Positions 34,631 through 44,770 of a DNA stretch of 64,000 bases are shown piece after piece. The notes beneath the pieces are model-generated. The model made no database searches and was not told the origin of the DNA. It saw only the letters and a program-made list of their open reading frames with translations. This DNA is from an uncultured Bacteroidales bacterium (GTDB lineage: Bacteria > Bacteroidota > Bacteroidia > Bacteroidales > Paludibacteraceae), in contig ONHW01000003.1 in NCBI GenBank assembly GCA_900317745.1, positions 186,001 through 250,000 on the forward strand, read 5' to 3'. The translations under genes were made by a program, and so were the position numbers. Numbering within the stretch: the stretch's first letter is position 1; the number at the start of each line of letters is the position of its first letter.

Positions 34631-35920
34631 TTACTTATTTTTCTTGTTCTTATCAAGCTCAGCCTTTTCCTTATCTGTTAAGATAATGGAATCTTCCAGA
34701 ATGTCTTTTTGCCACTCTTTGCGCAAATCAACAGTTACTCCATCCGGACGCTTGTACAAGCCCCATTTGGTGCCGGCAGGAACCTCACCCGTACCATCAG
34801 CATACAAGTCAAGATCGCCCATATCACAAATGGTGATTGACCATTTGGCGCGGTCAGGACTGTAACCTGCATTATCCATGTAGTAACCCAATATGCCGCG
34901 TACAGATCCTTTGAAAGTGCCGTATTTGGGCTTACCGTTTACGTACTCAAATGGCAAGTAGTAGTGAGCATATTTAGCATATTCGGATGTTGAAACCAGA
35001 GTCCATTTCGTGCCATCCGTGATGCAACGGCTTTGCGGATAGCCTACATTACCGGTAGTCGGGCCGAATACGGCAGCGTTTGTGTCGTCCTCAGGGTTAC
35101 CGATACTGTCTTTGTTATTGATATCCTTCTGGTAGAAATTGCACATTAGTGTGCCTGTACCGTTCTGGTTACTGTATTTTCCACTGAACCAGATATCCTT
35201 GATAACAACCAGTTTGCCATCAATCTTGCGAGCTGCTTTGATGTCGGCATAATCATCCACAAAGTCGCTGATCTCTACTGTGTCGTACTTGAGTTGTGAC
35301 TCATCGGGCGTGCCGATCAGGTGGAAATGTGTGCGACAGAGTGGAGCAGGGATACGTCCGGGAGCCCAGCCAACTTTCTGCTCGGCATTGTGCGCGTTGG
35401 TATTGTTGTTGTACGAAGGAACGCACAATTGCGGCTGGTTGGCGTAGCGACCGATAGCCAGGCCGTTGCAGCGAATCAGGATCTCCTGTCCGCGCGGATA
35501 CATACCGGATGCCGAACTCATGTCAACAGACAGACGCAGGTTCTGCTGCTTGCCGTCAACAATCTGCTGGATAACCAGAGCCTTATAGAAGTTGCCTCCG
35601 TAATCATCGGTCGATACGCGGCCGCGGATATAGATACCTTCACCTGTTGACGGCAGCGTGTCGATCGAGAAGAGCCAAATACCCGGGTTATTGCTCTCGT
35701 CGTTGGCGCGCGTGCGGTAATTGACGGTATCTGACCAGTAATTGCCCTTTTCTGTCATGAACTTGTCCAGAAAATCATCAAGGTCATAAATCTTGCCGTC
35801 CGCAGTCAGTTCTTTTACGCCGTTTTCGTCCAGATAGAGCTTATCCGGCTGGATGTCGTAATTGCAGGCTGTCAGGCAAACTGCCAGGGCTGTGATGAAT
35901 AGATATTTTACTGTTTTCAT
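34631..35920 (-). CDS. DUF5689 lipoprotein
   Basis: 429 residues from ATG 35920: MKTVKYLFITALAVCLTAC gives a lipoprotein signal. The body contains two OB-like stretches (GEGIYIRGRVSTDDYGGNFYKAL and KLVVIKDIWFSGKY) typical of DUF5689 proteins, which in Bacteroidota commonly follow a TonB-linked receptor, as here (54 bp downstream). Presumably a surface or periplasmic partner of that receptor, perhaps binding a ligand; function not established. Confidence 0.82.
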   Translation of the reverse strand: MKTVKYLFITALAVCLTACNYDIQPDKLYLDENGVKELTADGKIYDLDDFLDKFMTEKGNYWSDTVNYRTRANDESNNPGIWLFSIDTLPSTGEGIYIRGRVSTDDYGGNFYKALVIQQIVDGKQQNLRLSVDMSSASGMYPRGQEILIRCNGLAIGRYANQPQLCVPSYNNNTNAHNAEQKVGWAPGRIPAPLCRTHFHLIGTPDESQLKYDTVEISDFVDDYADIKAARKIDGKLVVIKDIWFSGKYSNQNGTGTLMCNFYQKDINNKDSIGNPEDDTNAAVFGPTTGNVGYPQSRCITDGTKWTLVSTSEYAKYAHYYLPFEYVNGKPKYGTFKGSVRGILGYYMDNAGYSPDRAKWSITICDMGDLDLYADGTGEVPAGTKWGLYKRPDGVTVDLRKEWQKDILEDSIILTDKEKAELDKNKKNK

Positions 35921-35974
35921 ATTCTTCAAATTTAAGATGTGAATGTTTGAAGTTCTCACGTATATTGTATAGGA

Positions 35975-38900
35975 TTAGAACTTATACGTTACGCTCAGAT
36001 AGAAGTTTGCGCCCCAAGCGTAGTAGTACTTCGACGGGAACTTCCAAGCATTAGGCATCACAACAGAGTTGCCCTCCTGCTCAGCCTTTTGCTGCAAGTT
36101 GCCGCGTGGGATACGTGCTTGCTGGTAACCGCCGGTCTTGAACTTCGTGTTGTTGGTGAAGTTCGTTACCGACAGGTTGATTGACAACTGCTGACGGTTA
36201 GGCAGATAAATCAGTTTGCCAACGCTGGCGTCAAAGATAAATCGATTCCAAACATTCGTACTAACCAACGACTCCTGAGCAACCAGCAGGTTGTACGGAT
36301 AAGCGAGTTGCGGGTTGCCGAACTTATCCAGAACCATATCGCCGGCTTCGTTCAGTAGCACGGCATTGTTAGGCGTCTGATCCACACCGCTGCTAACCAT
36401 GCGGTAAGAGCCGTTAACGGGTGAGCCGTCCTCATACTTGCCGGTGAACATGTGTTTCATACGGCGCGATGGAGCGATGTCCAGATAGTTGCGGTCGTAG
36501 TACGTGCAGGTAATGTCGGCAAACCACATCTTGGAGTGGAAGAACGACAACTTGAGTGATGCGGTGAGTTGCGGGCCGTTGGCTACGTGCAGACCGTTCA
36601 TATAAACGGAATCTTTCAACTCGTAGATAGGCGAGCCGTCCAGCATCTTGGTGGCGACAGCCATGCCGTTCTCAGCCGAGGTGATTGATTGTGCGTTTGA
36701 TGTGTAGCGGTAGTCGCCGGCATTCACGGCGCCGGTCAGGGTGAAGTAGGTGCCCAGCTTAACGGCGGCTGCAGCCTCAATACCGCGGTGTACGCGGTTG
36801 ATGCCGGTCAGCGTCTGGTTGACGAACGTACGAGCCTGATCGTCGTAGTAGCCGTTCAACTCCGAGCCGTTGAAGAACTGCGTGTAGTACGCAGTAATAC
36901 GACCGCGGATAATCGGGAAGTTGAAGTCGTATGTCAGGTCGCCGCCTACAATCTTCTGCGATGCAGCATAGTAGTCAGCCAGCGATTTGGCGTGGTCGTG
37001 CGTGTAGATTGGGTCAATCACGCGGTCGTGTACACGCGATGAGATGTATGCGTCGCGTACGCGCGGAGCTTCGGTTTGAGCCAAAGCGTTCAGTTTGATT
37101 CGGTTACGACCGTTGATCTTGTAAGTGAAGCCTACCTTGAATGCCGGATCGATAAACTCATGAGCAAGACCCATATATTTGGAGTGCTGTCTGCCGTTGA
37201 GGATATCCGATGCACTCTTGCCAAGATATATCTCAGCCATATCCGGATTGAGCGTAGCCAGATACCATGCACGACCGTTGACCATCGTTGTCGAGCGTTG
37301 CATGGAAGAGTAGGCAAACTTCAGTGCGTAGTAAACATCAAACTCATTGAATGTCCACTCGTTCTGAGCCCATACATTGGCTTGCACCATATCCATGTAG
37401 TAGTTGTAACCGAAGCGGTCACCTTGCTTCTTTGCCTGATTGTGGTGGAAAATATCATTTTGCTTTACATTCTCAATGCCGCTTTGCGTCATGCCAATGT
37501 TGGTAGCCAGATCCTTGATATCGCGCTCTGCAAACGGGTCGACGTCAATCCACTGGTTGCCGCCCAGCAGGTCGTCAACGGACTTGTAGTGGATGCCACG
37601 AGCATACTTGGCATCCATTCCTGCAGTGATCTTCAGGTGGTCGAACTTCGAGTTGGTGTAGTTGACGTTGATGATAGCCTCCTCCAGGTCGTTGTGTCGG
37701 CGCTCCTGCATGTAGGAGGCTGAGCCCTTCGGGTCTGCCTTGTTGCTGGCATAGTTGGCGGCATACAGTCCGTCCCAGTCGATCTGGGTCGTTTTGTTGT
37801 CACGCGCTTTCCACAGGTCGGTCAGTGCCTGATAGGTAGCCATATCCATCGTGCGGCCTACCACATTACCATTGTATGTCTGCTCCACGAGTGAGCCGTC
37901 AGGACTAATTTCGCCCAGCGGGTTCTGCATGGAGGTGTTGTCTTTGGCAATCAGTTGTCCGTTGGCGTCCAATTGTCCGTCGTACAGGAACGAAGGCAGG
38001 TTACGATAGTAGTCCGGACGCGGGTCGGGAGCGTTGTAGAACGTCAGTGCCGAGTTGGAGTACCAGGCGTAGTGGTAACCTAAACCGGCGCGCAACTTCT
38101 GTTGCGGATCGATCTGCCACTCGTAGGAGGCAATGATCGTCGGGTCGTACGAACGAACAATACGCGAGTTACGCATCTTGCCGTTGCAGTAGCCCCAATA
38201 GGGGTTGTAGTTGATTGAACCTGTCAGGTCGTACACCTCTTGTGTAACAGCGCCCGACTGACCGCGCTCGGTAGGTGCGCCGAAAGTGATAAGTGACAGA
38301 CGGTGACCGTTATCCCAGTCTTTCTGCGCGGAGAAGAAATAGCCGCCTGAATTGTAGGCTATACCTTCACCGATGATACCTTTGGCATTGATGTACGGTG
38401 AGTAGCGCCATGCAATCTGTGCGATGAACGACCATCCGTTGTTCAGTGGTCCGCTGGCGTATGTGGCGTTGACGCGACCTTTGTACTGGCGGTTCGTGCC
38501 GGCTATGCCGACCTTCCAGCCTTGTGCGTAACGCGAGGCGTCCATCATGTAGTTGGTAGCATTGCCTATGCCTCCGAAGGTGAAGTTGCTGGCTTCGATG
38601 TTGTTCACAACCTCCTTGTTACGCGAGGCGTCGTTCAAGCCGCCCATCGACGAGAAACTGAACGTTCCACGCTCGGCGGTGTTGAATGCCAGGCCGTTGA
38701 TGTAATTCATCTCGTAGGTGTTCTCGTATCCGCGGTTACGGTAGCGGCCTGTTGACCAAGCAAAACTCGTAGTCGTGTTGAACACGTCCTGGCTGGCACT
38801 TGATGCCGAGGATACGGACTGTGACTTACCCTCATCGTCGTTGAGGTCGGCTTCCGCCAAGTTGAGCAGAACCTCCTCCTGTGCCTCGCGTGCGAGGTCC

Positions 38901-39229
38901 TGGTACAGAGTGATTGTGCCGGCGTCGTTGGTCTGTCCCTCCAGCAGTTGAACCAATACAATGTTGGAGATGTAACCTTCAGCCTCGATGATTAACTCCT
39001 CATCCATCGGCTCCAGATACGATAGCGAGAACTCGCCTCGTTCGTTGGCAGTGGTAGAGATGTTCTGGTTGCCCAACGTGACGGTTGCGAAGTTGGAAAT
39101 AGGCAAACCCTCTTCGTTGACAATCTTTCCCACCAGTCGTGTTGATGATGAGATTTGCTCAGTCTGTTGCGCTACGATGCTGACTGAAGCACCGAGTAGA
39201 GCAAGCAGTAAGAAAAGTGTTTTTTTCAT
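35975..39229 (-). CDS. TonB-dependent-receptor-type outer membrane protein with CarboxypepD_reg-like domain
   Basis: 1084 residues. Signal peptide MKKTLFLLLALLGASVSIVAQ; residues about 30-110 form a CarboxypepD_reg-like domain (LVGKIVNEEGLPISNFATVTL, IIEAEGYISNIVLVQL); a Ser/Asp-rich linker; then a plug-like region (RGYENTYEMNYINGLAF) and a long barrel ending YLSVTYKF with a terminal Phe. Imports a large ligand, or acts as export barrel, powered by TonB. The ligand is unknown; no SusD-like partner is present, and the accompanying DUF5689 lipoprotein is the likely partner. Confidence 0.88.
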   Translation of the reverse strand: MKKTLFLLLALLGASVSIVAQQTEQISSSTRLVGKIVNEEGLPISNFATVTLGNQNISTTANERGEFSLSYLEPMDEELIIEAEGYISNIVLVQLLEGQTNDAGTITLYQDLAREAQEEVLLNLAEADLNDDEGKSQSVSSASSASQDVFNTTTSFAWSTGRYRNRGYENTYEMNYINGLAFNTAERGTFSFSSMGGLNDASRNKEVVNNIEASNFTFGGIGNATNYMMDASRYAQGWKVGIAGTNRQYKGRVNATYASGPLNNGWSFIAQIAWRYSPYINAKGIIGEGIAYNSGGYFFSAQKDWDNGHRLSLITFGAPTERGQSGAVTQEVYDLTGSINYNPYWGYCNGKMRNSRIVRSYDPTIIASYEWQIDPQQKLRAGLGYHYAWYSNSALTFYNAPDPRPDYYRNLPSFLYDGQLDANGQLIAKDNTSMQNPLGEISPDGSLVEQTYNGNVVGRTMDMATYQALTDLWKARDNKTTQIDWDGLYAANYASNKADPKGSASYMQERRHNDLEEAIINVNYTNSKFDHLKITAGMDAKYARGIHYKSVDDLLGGNQWIDVDPFAERDIKDLATNIGMTQSGIENVKQNDIFHHNQAKKQGDRFGYNYYMDMVQANVWAQNEWTFNEFDVYYALKFAYSSMQRSTTMVNGRAWYLATLNPDMAEIYLGKSASDILNGRQHSKYMGLAHEFIDPAFKVGFTYKINGRNRIKLNALAQTEAPRVRDAYISSRVHDRVIDPIYTHDHAKSLADYYAASQKIVGGDLTYDFNFPIIRGRITAYYTQFFNGSELNGYYDDQARTFVNQTLTGINRVHRGIEAAAAVKLGTYFTLTGAVNAGDYRYTSNAQSITSAENGMAVATKMLDGSPIYELKDSVYMNGLHVANGPQLTASLKLSFFHSKMWFADITCTYYDRNYLDIAPSRRMKHMFTGKYEDGSPVNGSYRMVSSGVDQTPNNAVLLNEAGDMVLDKFGNPQLAYPYNLLVAQESLVSTNVWNRFIFDASVGKLIYLPNRQQLSINLSVTNFTNNTKFKTGGYQQARIPRGNLQQKAEQEGNSVVMPNAWKFPSKYYYAWGANFYLSVTYKF

Positions 39230-39293
39230 GTGATCAAGAATATATAATTGTTATTATTTTCTTCAATCGGTTAACAAAGATCAGTGTGAGTCG

Positions 39294-40691
39294 TTAGAAC
39301 TCAGCGTTTTTGGGAGTACGCGGGAAGGGTATAACGTCACGTATGTTCTGCATACCGGTTACGAAGAGCAACAATCGCTCGAATCCTAATCCGAATCCTG
39401 CATGCGGTGCCGAACCGAAGCGGCGTGTGTCGAGGTACCACCACATATCCTTCATAGGAATCTGCCGGCGGTCAATTTCGGCATTCAGTTTGTCGAAATC
39501 CGCCTCACGTACCGAGCCGCCGATGATCTCGCCGATCTGCGGGAAGAGTACGTCGGTGCCTTGTACGGTCTTTCCGTCCTCGTTGATCTTCATGTAGAAT
39601 GCTTTGATGTCCCTCGGATAATCGGTCATTATCACCGGTTTGCCGAAGTGTTGCTCTACCAGGTAGCGCTCGTGCTCCGAACTCAGATCATCGCCCCAGT
39701 TGCACGGGAACTCGAACTTATGACCGTTCTTGACAGCCTCCTGCAGGATATTGATGCCTTCGGTGTAGGGTAGGCGCACAAAATCCGTGTCAATCACGGA
39801 GTGCAGACGTTCGATCAGACCTTTGTCCACATATTGGTTGAGGAACTCCAGATCATCCTTGCAGTTGTCAAGAGCCCAGCGAACGCAATACTTGATAAAA
39901 TCCTCTTCTATATCCATCAGATCGTCTTTGTCGATAAAGGCAACCTCCGGCTCAATCATCCAGAACTCAGCCAGGTGTCGCGGCGTGTTGCTGTTCTCGG
40001 CGCGGAACGTCGGACCGAAAGTGTAAATCTTACCCAGCGCCATAGCGCCCAGCTCGCCCTCCAGTTGTCCGCTTACGGTGAGTGCAGCCTGCCTGCCAAA
40101 GAAGTCGTCGGAGTAATCTATCTGCCCGTTATCGTCCTTCTTGAGGTTGTACAGGTTCTTGGTGGTTACCTGGAACATTTGTCCGGCACCCTCGCAGTCA
40201 GAGGCGGTGATGAGCGGTGTGTGGAAATAGAAGTATCCGTGCTCGTGGAAGTAGGTGTGGATAGCCATGGCCATGTTGTGACGGATGCGGAACACAGCGC
40301 CAAACGTGTTCGTACGCGGGCGCAGGTGCGCAATTGTGCGCAGGTATTCCATACTCAGACCTTTCTTCTGCAGCGGATATTTCTCGGGGTCGGCAGTGCC
40401 GAACACCTCCAACTCCGTCAGTTGTATCTCCACCGATTGTCCGGCACCCTGGCTGGCAACCAGCAGTCCTGTGGCACCGATGCATGCACCGGTAGTTACA
40501 GGTTTGAGCTGCTCCTCGCTGAACTTGCTCAGGTCGGCTACAATCTGAATGTTCTTGATGGTCGAGCCGTCATTGAGGGCAATGAATGATACGTTCTTGT
40601 TCCCTCTGCGTGAACGCACCCAGCCGCAAACGTGAATCGGCTCGCCGAGTGCTGTACTCTTGAGTGCATCAATGATTACTGTTCGTTTCAT
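39294..40691 (-). CDS. asnS: Asparagine-tRNA ligase
   Basis: 465 residues, usual length. N-terminal OB anticodon-binding domain ([25 protein letters not shown]), class II catalytic motifs [21 protein letters not shown] and the C-terminal GLGFERLL. The choice of Asn over Asp rests on overall form and length and the missing bacterial AspRS insertion. Starts 112 bp after dnaB; that gap holds copy C of the phased-TCG element. Confidence 0.93.
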   Translation of the reverse strand: MKRTVIIDALKSTALGEPIHVCGWVRSRRGNKNVSFIALNDGSTIKNIQIVADLSKFSEEQLKPVTTGACIGATGLLVASQGAGQSVEIQLTELEVFGTADPEKYPLQKKGLSMEYLRTIAHLRPRTNTFGAVFRIRHNMAMAIHTYFHEHGYFYFHTPLITASDCEGAGQMFQVTTKNLYNLKKDDNGQIDYSDDFFGRQAALTVSGQLEGELGAMALGKIYTFGPTFRAENSNTPRHLAEFWMIEPEVAFIDKDDLMDIEEDFIKYCVRWALDNCKDDLEFLNQYVDKGLIERLHSVIDTDFVRLPYTEGINILQEAVKNGHKFEFPCNWGDDLSSEHERYLVEQHFGKPVIMTDYPRDIKAFYMKINEDGKTVQGTDVLFPQIGEIIGGSVREADFDKLNAEIDRRQIPMKDMWWYLDTRRFGSAPHAGFGLGFERLLLFVTGMQNIRDVIPFPRTPKNAEF

Positions 40692-40740
40692 TTATATTCT
40701 TCTTTTCTATTTGTATTTTAAATTATATGTTCGGTTTCAT

Positions 40741-40803
40741 TCCAACTCCGATAAACCATCGACATTCCCTCGATAAAACCCCGATCGAACGGCACGTTTT
40801 TGT
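40741..40803 (-). repeat. Dispersed phased-TCG element, copy C
   Basis: On the minus strand it starts directly after the dnaB stop with AAAACGTGCCGTTCGATCG, then GGGGTTTTATCG-AGGGAATGTCG-ATGGTTTATCGG at 11-12 bp spacing. Confidence 0.75.
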
Positions 40804-42351
40804 TTAGAACGGTGCGGGTTCATCGTCCGATATCCGTGCAGAGTCGTCCAGTCTGCCTTGTATGCGTATGCCGTCGGATGAGCTGTTGTTAGCGGGTTGT
40901 GTGTAGGGTAGTGCGTCCAGCGGTTCCTCGGTGTCGTCCACATTCTGGAACTTGGCGTACTGTGCACGGAATCGCAGCGTAATGTCGCCGATGGCACCGT
41001 TACGGTGCTTGGCAATGATGATCTTAGCCATTCCGCGCAGGTCGTTGCCGTTGGTATCGGTGTAGATGCGGAAGTATTCCGGTCTGTGGATAAACAGCAC
41101 CATATCCGCATCCTGCTCGATGGCACCGGACTCACGCAGGTCGGACAGTTGCGGTGCTTTGCCGTCCACGGAGTTGTCGTTCTTGCCGTTGCCGCGACTC
41201 TCCAGGTTACGGTTGAGCTGCGAGAGGGCGATGATTGGTATATCCAGTTCCTTGGCAAGCGCTTTCAGGTTACGCGAAATGATACTTACCTCCTGCTCGC
41301 GGCTGCCGAAGTTCATGCCCGAGGCGTTCATGAGCTGCAGGTAGTCGATGATAATGAGTTGTATATCATGCTCGCGCTTGAGTTTGCGGGCTTTGCTGCG
41401 CAGTTCGAATACCGACAGTGAGGGCGTGTCGTCCAGAAATATCGGTGCACCGCGCAGTGCTGTCACGCGTGTATCCATCTGCTGCCACTCCTGCGGGGTG
41501 AGTTTGCCGTTCTTGATCTTCTCGCCCTCCATTTCGCAAACGTTCATGATCAGACGGTTGCCCAACTGCACGTTGGACATCTCAAGCGAGAACATCGCCA
41601 CGGGACGCTTGTAATCAACAGCAATGTTTCTGACCATCGACAGCACGAAGGCTGTCTTACCCATAGCCGGACGTGCGGCGAGGATGATCAGGTCGGACTT
41701 CTGCCAGCCGGATGTCATCTTGTCCAGTTCGGTGAAGCCGGACGGAGTGCCGGATATGTTGCCTTCGTTCTGTGCTGCTTTGTGCATACGTGCAAACGCC
41801 TCGGTGATGACCGGGTCGATTTGCGTGACATCACGTTTCATCTGCCGTTGCGAGATGTCGAACACGCCTGCTTCGGCATATTGCATCAGTTCGGCTACGT
41901 CCTGTGTCTCGTTGTATGCCTGCTCGCTTATGCGGCTGGACAGCGCGATGAGTTCGCGTGCCGTAGCCTTCTGTGCCACTATCTGTGCATGAAAACGCAG
42001 GTGTGCCGTGGAGGCGATCTTGTTCGTCAGGTCGGCAAGTTTGGTTATGCCTCCCGCCTCCGCCAGTTTGCCTTGCTGCTTGAGTTTCTCGGCAACAGTG
42101 AGCGTATCGATGGGCTGGTCGGTGGAAGCCAGTGCTTGAATGGCTTCGTAGATCAGGCGGTGCTGGTCGTTGTAGAACGAGCGCGGCTGCAACAGGTCGG
42201 CTACGGTGGGATAGGCGTCCTTCTCAATCATCACTGCACCGAGTACGGCTTCCTCCAGTTCGGGTGCCTGCGGAGGCATCTTGCCCAACGCATCAGCGCC
42301 GGGCTTGGGTAGCTCGCTCTTGCTCTTCTTATTTGTAGCGTTTTGTGCCAT
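40804..42351 (-). CDS. dnaB: Replicative DNA helicase
   Basis: 515 residues. Hexameric helicase that unwinds the fork and recruits primase. N-terminal domain starts MPPQAPELEEAVLGAVMIEKDA; the RecA-like C-terminal domain has Walker A ARPAMGKTAFVLSM, the IIIDYLQLM Walker B, EVSIISRNLKALAKELDIPIIALSQLNR and ESGAIEQDADMVLFIHR. No intein interrupts it. Ends with a short unconserved tail (DDSARISDDEPAPF). Confidence 0.95.
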   Translation of the reverse strand: MAQNATNKKSKSELPKPGADALGKMPPQAPELEEAVLGAVMIEKDAYPTVADLLQPRSFYNDQHRLIYEAIQALASTDQPIDTLTVAEKLKQQGKLAEAGGITKLADLTNKIASTAHLRFHAQIVAQKATARELIALSSRISEQAYNETQDVAELMQYAEAGVFDISQRQMKRDVTQIDPVITEAFARMHKAAQNEGNISGTPSGFTELDKMTSGWQKSDLIILAARPAMGKTAFVLSMVRNIAVDYKRPVAMFSLEMSNVQLGNRLIMNVCEMEGEKIKNGKLTPQEWQQMDTRVTALRGAPIFLDDTPSLSVFELRSKARKLKREHDIQLIIIDYLQLMNASGMNFGSREQEVSIISRNLKALAKELDIPIIALSQLNRNLESRGNGKNDNSVDGKAPQLSDLRESGAIEQDADMVLFIHRPEYFRIYTDTNGNDLRGMAKIIIAKHRNGAIGDITLRFRAQYAKFQNVDDTEEPLDALPYTQPANNSSSDGIRIQGRLDDSARISDDEPAPF

Positions 42352-42406
42352 GCTTTGTATTTGAAGATTTCTGATTTGAAGATTAAATTTTTAAATTCTC
42401 AAATTT

Positions 42407-43498
42407 TCAAATTTTCAAATTTTTATATTTCTCCAACAACTCATGTGCGGCAATGAAACTGCTGATTTCGTTGTTCAGTATCCGTTGCTCGTACATGGGT
42501 ATGAGTGCTTCGATCTGCTCGTTGTGGTAGAAGCTGTCGAGCAGCGACTGGTGTATCGTTTCGTACATCCAGTATTTGGCCTGCTGGCTTCGTTTGTAGT
42601 CGAAGTATCCGTTCTTTTGCGTGAAAGCGATATAGTCGGTTATCATCTTCCATACTTCGGTTATGCCGGTGTTTTCGACCGACGAGCACGTCTCGGCGTA
42701 TGGTTTCCATCCGCTGTCGGTGGGCGGGAACAGAGCAAGTGCGTTCTTGAAACTTACGCGCGCGGCGCGTGCGCGTTCCACATTACTACCGTCGCACTTG
42801 TTGATAGCTATACCGTCAGCCATCTCCATTATTCCCCGTTTGATACCTTGCAGTTCGTCGCCTGTGCCGGTAACCTGCAGCAGCAGGAAGAAGTCCACCA
42901 TCGAGTGTGCTGCTGTCTCCGACTGTCCAACGCCTACGGTCTCGACAAGTATGGTGTCGAACCCGGCAGCCTCGCACAGCACGATCGTCTCGCGCGTCTT
43001 GCGTGCCACACCGCCGAGCGAGCCGGCTGACGGACTGGGACGGATGAACGCATTGGCGGCTGTTGACAGCTCGTTCATACGTGTCTTGTCGCCCAATATG
43101 CTGCCTTTCGACCGTTCGGACGAAGGGTCGATGGCGAGCACAGCCAGATGGCTTCCCTGCTTGCACAGGTGTGTACCCAGTGCCTCGATGAACGTCGATT
43201 TGCCGGCACCGGGCACACCGGTTATGCCTACGCGTATGGAGTTGCCCGAGAACGGCAGACACGCCTCAATCACCTTTTGCGCTATAGCCTGGTCGGAGGG
43301 CAGACTGCTCTCCACCAGGGTTACTGCCTGACCGAGAATCGATATGTCGCCGTTGCGTATGCCGGCAACATATTCCTCTGCCGACAACAACCGTTTCTTG
43401 CGTCGGAAGGTGGCATACGGGTTGACCGACGGCAGCGGTATCACTCCGTCGTTGACCTGCAGGCCTTTGTAGTCTGTGCTATTCTCAGGATGCTCCAT
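42407..43498 (-). CDS. meaB: Methylmalonyl-CoA mutase-associated GTPase (MeaB/ArgK family)
   Basis: 363 residues. G3E-type P-loop GTPase that protects and loads B12-dependent methylmalonyl-CoA mutase, used in propionate formation by many Bacteroidales. ITGVPGAGKSTFIEALG (Walker A), AIDPSSERSKGSILGDKTRM, VETVGVGQSE and NKCDG (guanine specificity); C-terminal helical dimerisation arm. The mutase genes are not in the window. 55 bp upstream of dnaB on the same strand. Confidence 0.92.
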   Translation of the reverse strand: MEHPENSTDYKGLQVNDGVIPLPSVNPYATFRRKKRLLSAEEYVAGIRNGDISILGQAVTLVESSLPSDQAIAQKVIEACLPFSGNSIRVGITGVPGAGKSTFIEALGTHLCKQGSHLAVLAIDPSSERSKGSILGDKTRMNELSTAANAFIRPSPSAGSLGGVARKTRETIVLCEAAGFDTILVETVGVGQSETAAHSMVDFFLLLQVTGTGDELQGIKRGIMEMADGIAINKCDGSNVERARAARVSFKNALALFPPTDSGWKPYAETCSSVENTGITEVWKMITDYIAFTQKNGYFDYKRSQQAKYWMYETIHQSLLDSFYHNEQIEALIPMYEQRILNNEISSFIAAHELLEKYKNLKI

Positions 43499-43505
43499 AT
43501 CTTTT

Positions 43506-43680
43506 AGTCGATAGTCGTTAGTCGTTAGTCGTTAGTCGAAAGACCATTCGTTTCACTCACTGACAGACCGTTCGCTTTGCTCGCTGACTGATTACATCTA
43601 TGCGTCTATCAGCAGCCATCGGCTGCGGTCTGTCAGGCGAAGCCGGTCTCTCTTCTATCAGCGTAGCGGTCTCTCTTCTG
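43506..43680 (+). repeat. GTCGTTA heptamers and GACCG-CTGACAG hairpin repeats
   Basis: Between meaB and the DUF1573 gene: four GTCGTTA/GTCGAAA heptamers (43515-43542), then several short units such as CTGACAGACCGTTCGCTTTGCTCGCTGACTG and the reverse-oriented GTCTGTCAGGCGAAGCCGGTCTCTC and TATCAGCGTAGCGGTCTCTC. The same units lie inside the O-methyltransferase gene at 17837-17930. Confidence 0.75.
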
Positions 43681-44769
43681 TTACTCGGCAACCGTCCAGT
43701 TGATTGTTACGGTGAACTTCGGTTTGGCGGGATCGTTGCTGATGATCGTCAGTTGACGGCTGTAGTTGCCGGCAGCGAGACCTGCGGTCTGCACCTCAAG
43801 TTTGAGTTGTGCAGTCTTGCCGTTCTTCAGTTCGTTCTTGCTGATGGTGGCACGCAGCTCCTTGCTGTTGTTCAGCACGCGGCGCACTTTCAACGGGTCG
43901 GCACCTACGTTAGTCAGGCTGACAGTACGTTTGCCAACCTTGCCGGCAGCTATAGCGCCCATGTTCACCGTGGCAGCGGCATCCAGGATAGGAGCGTTGC
44001 GGTGATCCTCGGGAGTCAGACGGCTGAAGTCCTCATCAACATCAGCGCGCACGATGATCTTGAATATGTCGCTGTTGTCCTGCTTGCCGTTCACTACCAT
44101 CAGGAACGAGCCTTCAACAGGACCGTAGATATTGGCGTTCTCGGTGGTGAGTGCCATCTGAATCTTGCCTGTCTCGTTGGGCTTGACGGCAGCCAGTGTG
44201 ACAACGGCGTCCAGGTACTTCTCCTGACCTTTGGCGGGCAGGATCGCTACTGTTATCTCGTGGTCGGTCTGGTTGGCGTACTCGATCTCGTAGGTCTTGG
44301 TGGTGTGGTCGTTCACCTTGCCCAGGTTCACCTCTTTCTGCTTGAGGCTCAGTTCACCCATCTTGACGGGGTAGTTGTCCACGGGCTTGGCGGGCTTGGG
44401 AATCACCTCACCCTTGATTGTCACGCGCTTGGTAGGCTCGGTGGCGTTGGAGGTGATCGTCACGGTCTTGGTGAATCGTCCCGGACGTCCGTTGGGGTTG
44501 TATGTTACGGTTATCTCACCGGTCTGTCCCGGCTCAATCGGCTGGCGCGGCCACTTAGGCGTGGTGCAACCGCAGCTGGCGCGGACGTTCGAGAGTACGA
44601 GAGGCTCCATGCCCTCGTTCTTGAAGGTGAAGATTGTTGTTACTTTGCCATCAGCTTCATTGATCTTACCGAAGTCGTGGTCTGTCTTCTCAAATGTGAT
44701 GACAGGTTGTTGTGCCATCATGGCTACGGCTGCCAGAGCCATCACCATACTTGCAAATACTTTTTTCAT
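43681..44769 (-). CDS. Secreted DUF1573 protein
   Basis: 362 residues from ATG 44769, one base after the relA stop. Signal peptide MKKVFASMVMALAAVAMMA. Residues about 25-125 are a DUF1573 domain (FGKINEADGKVTTIFTFKNEG, VRASCGCTTPKWPRQPIEPGQTGEITVTY); two further immunoglobulin-like beta segments follow (about 135-250 and 260-362), the last resembling DUF1573 without the Cys pair. Periplasmic or surface protein of unknown role. Likely cotranscribed with relA. Confidence 0.82.
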   Translation of the reverse strand: MKKVFASMVMALAAVAMMAQQPVITFEKTDHDFGKINEADGKVTTIFTFKNEGMEPLVLSNVRASCGCTTPKWPRQPIEPGQTGEITVTYNPNGRPGRFTKTVTITSNATEPTKRVTIKGEVIPKPAKPVDNYPVKMGELSLKQKEVNLGKVNDHTTKTYEIEYANQTDHEITVAILPAKGQEKYLDAVVTLAAVKPNETGKIQMALTTENANIYGPVEGSFLMVVNGKQDNSDIFKIIVRADVDEDFSRLTPEDHRNAPILDAAATVNMGAIAAGKVGKRTVSLTNVGADPLKVRRVLNNSKELRATISKNELKNGKTAQLKLEVQTAGLAAGNYSRQLTIISNDPAKPKFTVTINWTVAE

Positions 44770-44770
44770 T

